Assembly (NCBI GenBank): GCA_023433825.1
Contig: JAEYTU010000050.1
Coordinates: 1-16,690, forward strand
Direction of reading: 5' to 3'
Origin: Planctomycetota bacterium
GTDB taxonomy: Bacteria > Planctomycetota > UBA1135 > UBA2386
DNA length: 16,690 nucleotides
Shown here: positions 6,823 through 12,796 of the stretch, in pieces
Layout of the letters: every line of letters begins with the position of its first letter
Numbering within the stretch: position 1 is the stretch's first letter
Position numbers and translations under genes: made by a program
The notes under the pieces: model-generated
Database searches by the model: none
What the model saw: only the letters and a program-made list of their open reading frames with translations
What the model was told of the DNA's origin: nothing

Positions 6823-8966
6823 GCGCGGGCCTCCGCGCCGGCCGCGCCGCCGAGCAGCGTGCGGTGCAGGCGTTCGATCTCGGCCGTGCAGGCGTCGCGG
6901 ATCGCGCCGTCGCGTCGCTCGCGTTCGAACAGGTCGACGCGCAGTTCGCGTGCGACGGCGGCGACGTCGGCCAGCAGCTCGGCGATGCCGGTCGCGGCGT
7001 GGTGTGTCGCGTACGCGATGCCGGGCAGCGTCGTTCTCCCGCGCAGGATCACGAGCAACAGCCGGTTCCACGCCGAGGCCGCGAGCGGATCGTCGAGTTC
7101 GTCGCGCAGGCTCGCGGGGAAGAGCATCGCGCTGGAGTCGAACAACGGGCGATGTCGGACGAACTCGGCGCGCGCGCGTTCGGCGAACTCGGCGAGCGTC
7201 ACGCCGGCGGCGGTCGCTTCGAGCTTGTCGACGACGGCCGTCAGCGCCTCCTCGACGCGGAACGGGTCGGTGCGGTCGTTCACGAGCAGGGTGCGCGCGA
7301 GCAGCATCGCGAGGGCGTGGACGTCGGCTGCGGTCCCGAGCCGGCGATGGAACGTCACGCGACCTTGGAACGGCGGCAGCACCGGGTTCGCGGTATTGGC
7401 AGGGTTCGTGCCGTGCTGCGGGTCGGCGTCGGCGTCGGCGTCGGCGAGTTCGACGCGAAACGTCGCGCGCGTTCGCTCGGCGGCGACGACGACGCCGACG
7501 AGCGGCGCGTCGGCGAGTCCGGCGAGTCCGGCGAGCGACGGCGGCGCGACGAAGCGGACGACGTCACCCGGCTGGGCATCGGGGATCCGCGCGGCGACGG
7601 CTTCGGCGTCGATGCGCAGCGTCGTACCCGCCGCGGCGCCGGGCTCGCGCGTCGCGGTCATGCGCAGCGCGATCTCGACGGTCAGGTCCTCGGGCGCCGC
7701 GAAGCGCGAGCGGTAGCCGGGCCACGCGTCCGGCATCGGGCGCGGCAGCGGCGGAGTCGGACGACGCGTGCGGCCTTCGACCGTCGTGCGCGACTGTGCG
7801 CCGAGATCGGCGAGGCGCACGGCGCAGCGCCACGCGAGTGGGGCCGCGATCGCGTCGGTGGTGACCTTCACGAGCAGGTTGTCCGGCGAGAGGCCGAGGT
7901 GCGGTTCGCTGGTCGCCGCGTGGTAGCGCTCGACCGCGGCGCCGACGCGCGCGAAGGCGTCGAGCTTCGTCCACAGCATCTCGTGGACGAGACGGCGAGA
8001 GTCGTCACGACCGTGCAGGAAGACGGGGTCGGTCAGCCGGGTCAGGGGTGCCATCACGATCGCGCGTCCAGGTGCGGCGTTCGCCGCGGCGCGCGAGACG
8101 ACGTCGGCGAGCGGGGCACCGCCGAGGATGTCGCAGAGTTCGTCGTAGCGCAGCGGGAGGGCTTCCGTGCAGAGCGCCTGGGTCTCGTGGAACGACAGCG
8201 GGACGAGGTGCCGTTCGGCGGGGATCGGCGTGTCGGCGGACGCGGCGGTGCGCTCGGGGTGACACGTCGCGCGGTGCTCGCAGGTCATGCACGGGAACGC
8301 GGCGACGAGCGGCGTCGCGGGCGCATTCGCCCCGAGTCGGACGAGGTCGCGCAGGTCGCGGAACAGTTCGCTGCCGCGCCGAACGACGACGTCGCGCGGA
8401 CGCGCGCCGGCCGTGGGAGTCGCCGTGTAGCAGACGTCGGTCGCGGTGCTGCGCAGGAAGCGAATCGTCGTGCCGGTCCACGTCTCGAGGCCGCGGTCGG
8501 CCAACCACGCGTCGTCGCGGCAGTCGCGCAGCGGAGTGCCGGTGCGCGGACACGGCGGTTCGAAGAAGCGTTCGACCTTGCGGCACCACGTGATCGGGGT
8601 GCCGGACAGTCCGAGGTCGTCGGAATCGGCGGCGAGTGCCTGCGACAGCGCGTGCTCGCGGTGGAACGCGGCCTCCAGAGCCGGGTTGTCTTCGCCGACG
8701 GGGGCGTCCGCGGCCGTGTCGGTGGCTGCGCGATCGCGGCGCAGCCGGATGGCGAGCAACTTCGTCTGCGTCGGCGCATCGGCCGGGCCGGTCGCGAGCC
8801 GCGCGAGCAGCGAGCGCGAATGTCGGCCGCCGTCGTCGACGGCCACGAACGGGTCCGGCGTGTCGCTGCGGGTCGCCCATTCGAGTCGTGGACCGTGTCC
8901 GGGCTGCGCGTCGAGCGGCAAGCCGGCAACCCACGCCACCGGCCGGGCCGTGTCGACGGAGACCAT
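6819..8966 (-). CDS. T6SS operon protein with degenerate protein-kinase-like fold and cysteine motifs
   Basis: I do not recognise a named family for this 715-residue protein. Its middle follows the protein-kinase C-lobe order: a helix ending in AVERYHA (344-350), HLGLSPDN (356-363) where kinases have HRDLKPEN, VRLADLG (383-389) for the DFG region, FAAPED (422-427) for the APE motif, and DVHALAMLL (548-556) for helix F. The catalytic Asp is Gly358 and the following Lys is Ser360, so catalysis is doubtful. About 120 residues are inserted between APE and helix F. The N-terminal half has cysteines C128, C139, C149 and a CxxCx5C set (226, 229, 235) that could bind metal. No membrane segment is evident. 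The chosen start is ATG 8966; the frame opens further upstream but only inside the neighbouring transporter gene. No clear ribosome site is seen. The protein is translationally coupled to the FHA gene, so a T6SS regulatory role is likely but inferred. Confidence 0.8.
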   Translation of the reverse strand: MVSVDTARPVAWVAGLPLDAQPGHGPRLEWATRSDTPDPFVAVDDGGRHSRSLLARLATGPADAPTQTKLLAIRLRRDRAATDTAADAPVGEDNPALEAAFHREHALSQALAADSDDLGLSGTPITWCRKVERFFEPPCPRTGTPLRDCRDDAWLADRGLETWTGTTIRFLRSTATDVCYTATPTAGARPRDVVVRRGSELFRDLRDLVRLGANAPATPLVAAFPCMTCEHRATCHPERTAASADTPIPAERHLVPLSFHETQALCTEALPLRYDELCDILGGAPLADVVSRAAANAAPGRAIVMAPLTRLTDPVFLHGRDDSRRLVHEMLWTKLDAFARVGAAVERYHAATSEPHLGLSPDNLLVKVTTDAIAAPLAWRCAVRLADLGAQSRTTVEGRTRRPTPPLPRPMPDAWPGYRSRFAAPEDLTVEIALRMTATREPGAAAGTTLRIDAEAVAARIPDAQPGDVVRFVAPPSLAGLAGLADAPLVGVVVAAERTRATFRVELADADADADPQHGTNPANTANPVLPPFQGRVTFHRRLGTAADVHALAMLLARTLLVNDRTDPFRVEEALTAVVDKLEATAAGVTLAEFAERARAEFVRHRPLFDSSAMLFPASLRDELDDPLAASAWNRLLLVILRGRTTLPGIAYATHHAATGIAELLADVAAVARELRVDLFERERRDGAIRDACTAEIERLHRTLLGGAAGAEARA
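7422..7445. repeat. Four tandem copies of the hexamer GTCGGC inside the kinase-like gene
   Basis: Four perfect copies of GTCGGC lie in the coding sequence and translate on the minus strand as an Ala-Asp run (ADADADAD, within residues 508-515). The run falls in the insertion between the APE-like and helix-F-like motifs, where an acidic flexible loop would be tolerated. A change in copy number would keep the reading frame. Confidence 0.7.
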
Positions 8967-8972
8967 GCGCGG

Positions 8973-9001
8973 ATCTGATCGACGGCCCGCGGGGTTGTCA
9001 A
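8973..9001 (-). promoter_or_regulatory. Possible promoter for the T6SS operon
   Basis: On the minus strand a perfect TTGACA (9001-8996) lies just after the transporter gene's stop. A weak -10-like TCAGAT (8978-8973) follows at 17 bases. Transcription from it would begin almost at the ATG at 8966, giving a very short or absent leader, which fits the lack of a ribosome site there. The -10 match is poor (three of six bases), so this is tentative. Confidence 0.25.
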
Positions 9002-9007
9002 AACGCG

Positions 9008-9688
9008 TCAGTTGAACATCGTGTGCGGCGCGCGGTCCTCGGGTGCGTGGCGTTCGAACCACCAGACGCCGAGATAGAAGAGCGGCGTGTCGAGCAGTGC
9101 GCACAGCGCTTTGAAGAGCCAGCCACTGAGGATGAACGCGGGGATGTTCGACTGCTGATCGGTGCCGAGGAACAGCACGGTCACGACGAGTGTCGTGTCG
9201 ACGAGCTGCGAAACGAGCGTCGACGCATTGTTGCGCAGCCAGAGGTGGCGGCCGTTCGTCAGTCGCTTCCAGAAATGGAACATCCGGATGTCGACGAGCT
9301 GCGCGACGAGATAGGCGAGCATCGACGAGAAGACGACCTTCCACGATTGGCCGAAGACCGTCGTGTATGCGGCGTCGTCGACCGGGGAGCCCGGGATCGC
9401 CGGAAACGCCGCGCCGAGCGCGAGCACGCCGAGGACGAACAGTGACGCGACGAAGCCGGCGAAGACGAGCTGGTTCGCGCGCTTTCGGCCGTAGATCTCC
9501 GAGATCAGGTCCGTGACGAGGAAGGTCAGCGGATACGGCAGGATCCCGGCCGAGATCGTGAAGACGTGGAAGCCGAGGTCGACCGTGACGAACTTCTGCG
9601 CGACGAGATTGCAGACGACCAGCGCGGCGATGAACAGCGCGGCGAGGTGGACGAATGCGCGTTCCCGCGTGCCGACGACCGTTTGCAT
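9008..9688 (-). CDS. yhhQ: Queuosine precursor transporter, YhhQ/VUT family
   Basis: This 226-residue, mostly hydrophobic protein matches the YhhQ (PF02592, putative vitamin uptake/queuosine transporter) family, which imports 7-cyano-7-deazaguanine-type precursors for tRNA queuosine. Diagnostic stretches are SAGILPYPLTFLVTDLISEI followed by YGRKRANQLVFAGF, then FGQSWKVVFSSMLAYLVAQL, and HLWLRNNASTLVSQLVDT. About six membrane helices are visible. The start is taken as ATG 9688. An in-frame GTG at 9727 would add MPGTFVSLRYTRA, but those codons come from the palindromic repeat next door and are rejected. No Shine-Dalgarno sequence is seen before ATG 9688, and the repeat begins only 15 bases upstream, so the native promoter may be displaced or lie inside the repeat. 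Confidence 0.93.
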   Translation of the reverse strand: MQTVVGTRERAFVHLAALFIAALVVCNLVAQKFVTVDLGFHVFTISAGILPYPLTFLVTDLISEIYGRKRANQLVFAGFVASLFVLGVLALGAAFPAIPGSPVDDAAYTTVFGQSWKVVFSSMLAYLVAQLVDIRMFHFWKRLTNGRHLWLRNNASTLVSQLVDTTLVVTVLFLGTDQQSNIPAFILSGWLFKALCALLDTPLFYLGVWWFERHAPEDRAPHTMFN

Positions 9689-9703
9689 CGCGCGGGTGTA
9701 GCG

Positions 9704-9786
9704 AAGTGACACGAAGGTGCCAGGCACTTTCGTTTCACTTCCCGTCGCAAAGTGAAACGAAGGTGCCTGGCACGTTCATTTCACTT
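9704..9786. repeat. Paired palindrome cassette, copy A
   Basis: Two 37-base near-perfect palindromes lie at 9704-9740 and 9750-9786, separated by 9 bases (period 46). Each has 18-base arms around a single central base: A in the first unit, T in the second. The consensus left arm is AAGTGAAACGAAGGTGCC. Unit 1 differs from unit 1 of copy B (15126-15208) at one base. Unit 2 has extra arm differences. The cassette lies between two minus-strand genes, 15 bases from the transporter start codon. It resembles REP/REPIN-type dispersed repeats; no mobilising gene is nearby. Confidence 0.9.
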
Positions 9787-9798
9787 TCCTCGCCGTCG

Positions 9799-9852
9799 AA
9801 AAATCGCGCGCGACGACACGACAGGCTCCCTCTCTGTCGCGCCGCCGCGCGC
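9799..9852 (-). terminator. Rho-independent terminator of the secreted-protein gene
   Basis: An 18-base stem (arms 9807-9824 and 9834-9851) encloses a 9-base loop and extends by one more G-C pair. On the minus strand it is followed by ATTTTT (9804-9799). The three arm mismatches become G-U pairs in minus-strand RNA but A-C clashes in plus-strand RNA. This sets the direction and assigns the terminator to the gene ending at 9928. Confidence 0.88.
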
Positions 9853-9927
9853 TTTCGTCGGTTCGCAGCAGCCCGTCCCTTCGCGATGAACTGCTACGTC
9901 CCTGCTTGTTCGGTCACTCTCGCCGGG

Positions 9928-10968
9928 TCAGTTCAGCCCGATCGGCAGCGCGAACTGCTTGCCGACCGTTCCGGTCGTCGCCGTCGTCCCGGAGGCATAG
10001 ACGCGCGTCACGCCGACCGGGGCCGGAATGTTGACGTTGTTCCGACCGGCCGAAGTGAACAGCCCGATCGCATTGGCGCCGGCTTCGACGAACACGAACT
10101 GCGTGTAGATCGTCCCGCCGACGATGCTCGGGTCGTTCGGCGTCGGGAACACGACGCCCATGAACCCGGTCGGGAACGAGCCGGTGACGCCGGGGATCAC
10201 GACCGCCGGGTCGTTGACGATCTGGCACCCAGGCGCGCCGATCGTCCCCATGTCGAACGGCAGCGGGATCGAACCCCACGCGACGTTCGAGCCGCCGATC
10301 ATCAGCGCCCCCGGGATCACCGTGTTCGGCAGATACGAGTACCCATTGACGTTCCAGTCATTGCCCGGCGAACGGAACGTCGTGTTCTGCGTCGCGTTCT
10401 GCGTGCCGACCGGGTGCTGACAGCCGCCGAACGCCGACGGCGTCCCGTTCCGCCAATCGCTGTAGCAGTCGAGCGTGTACGGTGTCGACGCGTTCGAGTG
10501 GATCACGACCCGCCACGACATGTGGAACGTCGGCTGCAGGATGTACGGCACGTCGAACGTCAGGTCGGCCGCGCCCCACGTGTTCGCCGTCGGAATGCTC
10601 GGCAGATTGATCGTCTTCCGTGTGAAGACGTTGATCTCGGTGCCGGTCGTGACGTTCCCCGCGAAGCTCGGGACGGCGTCCTGCGAGTCGTTCGGGCTCT
10701 GCGACATGTACAGCTCCAGATCGCAGGAACCGCCCGTCGTGGCGGCCTTCGATCGGAACTGCATCCGCGTCACGATCGCGACGGTCGAGGTCGACAGCGA
10801 GTAGTTGCTGTGGACCTGTTGGTAGGTGTAGCTCTGCTGCGCGAACGGCAGCGTGTTGTTGACGTTGCCGACGCCGGTGGCGGCGGCGAGCGGAGAGAAG
10901 ATCGCCTGTGCGGTGAGCGGGCAGGCGAGAGCGACGAGCGAGACGACGGCCGAGGTACGAGAGAACAT
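9928..10968 (-). CDS. Secreted protein of a planctomycete-type exported family, function unknown
   Basis: The protein has 346 residues. MFSRTSAVVSLVALACPLTAQA is a Sec signal peptide with cleavage expected after AQA (residue 22). The mature part is rich in Thr, Asn, Gly and Ser with few charges, suggesting an extracellular beta-rich protein. The first half contains NTLPFAQQSYTYQQVHSNY and a predicted beta-sandwich. The last 110 or so residues carry IGAPGCQI, a PNDPSIVGGTIYTQFVFVEA stretch and GANAIGLFTSAGRN. I associate this GAPGC...PxNPSL-x-G-x-x-x-Y-x-Q...GANA-x-GL layout with abundant exported proteins in planctomycete genomes, from memory. No enzyme motif is visible. The start is ATG 10968 with GGAGG 6 bases upstream; an in-frame extension to 11058 lacks a signal peptide at its own N terminus and is rejected. 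The gene is monocistronic, with its own terminator at 9799-9852. Confidence 0.85.
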   Translation of the reverse strand: MFSRTSAVVSLVALACPLTAQAIFSPLAAATGVGNVNNTLPFAQQSYTYQQVHSNYSLSTSTVAIVTRMQFRSKAATTGGSCDLELYMSQSPNDSQDAVPSFAGNVTTGTEINVFTRKTINLPSIPTANTWGAADLTFDVPYILQPTFHMSWRVVIHSNASTPYTLDCYSDWRNGTPSAFGGCQHPVGTQNATQNTTFRSPGNDWNVNGYSYLPNTVIPGALMIGGSNVAWGSIPLPFDMGTIGAPGCQIVNDPAVVIPGVTGSFPTGFMGVVFPTPNDPSIVGGTIYTQFVFVEAGANAIGLFTSAGRNNVNIPAPVGVTRVYASGTTATTGTVGKQFALPIGLN

Positions 10969-11105
10969 GGTTTCCTCCGAGGGAAATCGAGGCAGCGGCC
11001 TCGGACGTCCGCCTCGCCATCGCAGGGTCATCTCGTCGTCGCGATCGCACCGACACACATCGGAGCGTCGCTATGCTCCGCGCCTTTCCGACTGCCGAGA
11101 TCCGC
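10969..11105. promoter_or_regulatory. Divergent intergenic region between the secreted-protein gene and the atuA operon
   Basis: Both flanking transcripts must start within or near this 104-137-base gap. It contains a perfect 10-base palindrome CGGACGTCCG (11002-11011) that could be an operator, and a TATGCT (11072-11077) that could be a plus-strand -10 box, without a good -35. The secreted-protein ribosome site (GGAGG) is at its left edge. No clear minus-strand promoter could be read. Confidence 0.35.
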
Positions 11106-12467
11106 ATGCGTGACAAGGTCCTCGTAGCCAACGGCCAAGGGTTCTGGGGCGATTCGATCCTCGGGCCGATCCGGCTCGTCCGGGAAGGTCCCCTCGACTA
11201 CCTGACGCTCGACTACCTCGCCGAGGTGACGATGAGCATCCTGCAGAAGCAGAAGCTCCGTCGCCCGGACTCGGGCTACGCCACGGACTTCCTGCGTTTG
11301 CTCGACCGGATCCTGCCGGAGCTCGTCCGCAAGAAGGTCAAGGTCGTCGCGAACGCCGGCGGCGTGAACCCGCAGGCCTGTCTGCAGGCCGTGTTGACGC
11401 TGGCCCGCAAACAGGGCATTCGCGGCCTGCGCGTCGGCATCGTCGAGGGCGACGACATCCTCGCGCGCCTGCCCGAACTGCTCGCCGCCGGCCAGCCGCT
11501 GAAGAACATGGACACCGGCGCGCCGCTGTCGTCGATCGCCGACCGCGTGCTCTCGGCGAACGTCTACATCGGCGCAAAGGCCGTCGCCGACTGCCTCGCC
11601 GCCGGGGCCGACATCGTCATCGGCGGGCGCATCACCGACCCCGCGCTCGTCGCCGGCCCGCTGATGCACGAGTTCGGGTGGTCGCCGTCGAACCACGACG
11701 CGCTCGCGTCGGCGACCGTCGCCGGCCACATCGTCGAGTGCGGCGCGCAGTGCACCGGCGGCAACTTCACGGACTGGAAGTCGATCGACGACTACGTCCG
11801 CATCGGCTACCCGATCGTCGAGGCGTATCCCGACGGCACGTTCACGGTCACGAAGCACGACGGCACCGGCGGTCGCGTCGACGTCGCGACGGTCACGTCG
11901 CAACTGCTCTACGAGATGGGCGATCCGCGCCGCTACCTGGGGCCCGACTGCACCGCCGACTTCACGACGATCCGCATGGAGCAGACCGGCCGCGACCGCG
12001 TCCGCGTCACCGGCGTCAAGGGCGGCCCGCCGACCGACACGTTCAAGGTCTCGATCAGCTACTCGGACGGGTTCAAAGCCGTCGGTCAGTTGACGGTCTG
12101 CGGCCCGGAGGCGATCGCGAAGGCGCGGCTCTGCGCCGACATCGTCTTCGGCCGCCTCGCCCTCGACGGCGTCACGTTCACCGACGCCGAGAAGACGATC
12201 GAGTTCGTCGGCGCCGGCGTCTGCCACGCCGGGATCGTCGCGACCGACGACCCGCCCGAAGTCGTCCTGCGGATCGGCGTCCGCAGCGACGACGAGGCGA
12301 AGGTCGACCGATTCGGGATGGAGATCGTGCCGCTCGTGACGAGCGGTCCGCCGGGCGTGACCGGATTCGCCGGCGGCCGGCCGAAAGCGACCGACGTCGT
12401 CAGTTACTGGCCGGCGCTGCTTCGCAAGGAACACGTCGAGACGCGCATTCGCGTGGAGGAGTCATGA
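11106..12467 (+). CDS. AtuA-family protein (DUF1446), acyclic terpene utilisation type
   Basis: The 453-residue protein aligns along its length with the main domain of AtuA (PF07287), found in the citronellol/geraniol catabolic cluster of pseudomonads. Its biochemical reaction is not established to my knowledge. Shared stretches include GQGFWGDS (10-17), DYLTLDYLAEVTMSILQ (31-47), ANAGGVNPQACLQAV, AGADIVIGGRITDPALV, and GHIVECGAQCTGGNFTDW. The usual small C-terminal domain is absent here and is encoded by the next gene. ATG 11106 is chosen because homologs begin at this point. ATG 11073 is in frame, has GGAG 7 bases upstream and is a real alternative adding 11 residues. The gene ends in an ATGA overlap with the next gene, the first of three such junctions in this operon. 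Confidence 0.88.
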   Translation: MRDKVLVANGQGFWGDSILGPIRLVREGPLDYLTLDYLAEVTMSILQKQKLRRPDSGYATDFLRLLDRILPELVRKKVKVVANAGGVNPQACLQAVLTLARKQGIRGLRVGIVEGDDILARLPELLAAGQPLKNMDTGAPLSSIADRVLSANVYIGAKAVADCLAAGADIVIGGRITDPALVAGPLMHEFGWSPSNHDALASATVAGHIVECGAQCTGGNFTDWKSIDDYVRIGYPIVEAYPDGTFTVTKHDGTGGRVDVATVTSQLLYEMGDPRRYLGPDCTADFTTIRMEQTGRDRVRVTGVKGGPPTDTFKVSISYSDGFKAVGQLTVCGPEAIAKARLCADIVFGRLALDGVTFTDAEKTIEFVGAGVCHAGIVATDDPPEVVLRIGVRSDDEAKVDRFGMEIVPLVTSGPPGVTGFAGGRPKATDVVSYWPALLRKEHVETRIRVEES

Positions 12468-12796
12468 GCGACACCGTTCCGCTGTCGGCGATCGCCGAGG
12501 CGCGTTCCGGAGACAAGGGCGACGGCAGCAACGTCGGCGTCTTCGTCCGCGACGCGCGGCACTACGAGTTCCTGAAGCGCTGGCTGACCGTCGAACGCGT
12601 CAAGGCGTTCTTTCACGACATCTGCCACGGCGAGGTCGAACGCTTCGAGGCGCCAAACCTGCTCGCGTTGAACTTCCTGCTGCACGACAGCCTCGGCGGC
12701 GGCGGCAGTGCGAGCTTGAAGACCGACGCGCAGGGCAAGACGCACGGACTCGCGCTGCTGCGCATGCGGATCCCGGCGTCGGAGGTCTCGGCGTGA
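12464..12796 (+). CDS. Small AtuA-like C-terminal (ferredoxin-fold) domain protein
   Basis: The 110-residue protein corresponds to the C-terminal domain of full-length AtuA proteins. It has the characteristic AEARSGDKGDGSNVGVF near the N terminus, then LTVERVKAFFHDICHGEVER, and NLLALNFLLHDSLGGGGSAS. The SGDKGD loop and the GGGG turn are the family's most conserved points. The start ATG 12464 overlaps the previous stop (ATGA) and has GGAGG 6 bases upstream. Separation from the main domain into its own overlapping gene suggests the two products form a complex. Longer readings in this frame that start inside the upstream gene are Arg-rich shadows. Confidence 0.85.
   Translation: MSDTVPLSAIAEARSGDKGDGSNVGVFVRDARHYEFLKRWLTVERVKAFFHDICHGEVERFEAPNLLALNFLLHDSLGGGGSASLKTDAQGKTHGLALLRMRIPASEVSA

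Noticed and set aside
6822..7071. N-terminal extension of the FHA protein
   Set aside because: It lies inside the upstream gene, is Arg-rich, and GTG 6822 has a good ribosome site and begins exactly at the FHA domain.
5662..8978. Two long plus-strand frames (684 and 704 codons) opposite the FHA and kinase-like genes
   Set aside because: Arg/Ala/Glu-rich composition with no recognisable domain, antisense to genes with conserved motifs.
8967..9344. N-terminal extension of the kinase-like protein
   Set aside because: It would overlap the C-terminal half of the transporter gene and reads as low-complexity Arg-rich sequence.
9704..9786. CRISPR array
   Set aside because: Only two units with 9-base spacers and self-palindromic repeats; no spacers of CRISPR length and no cas genes.
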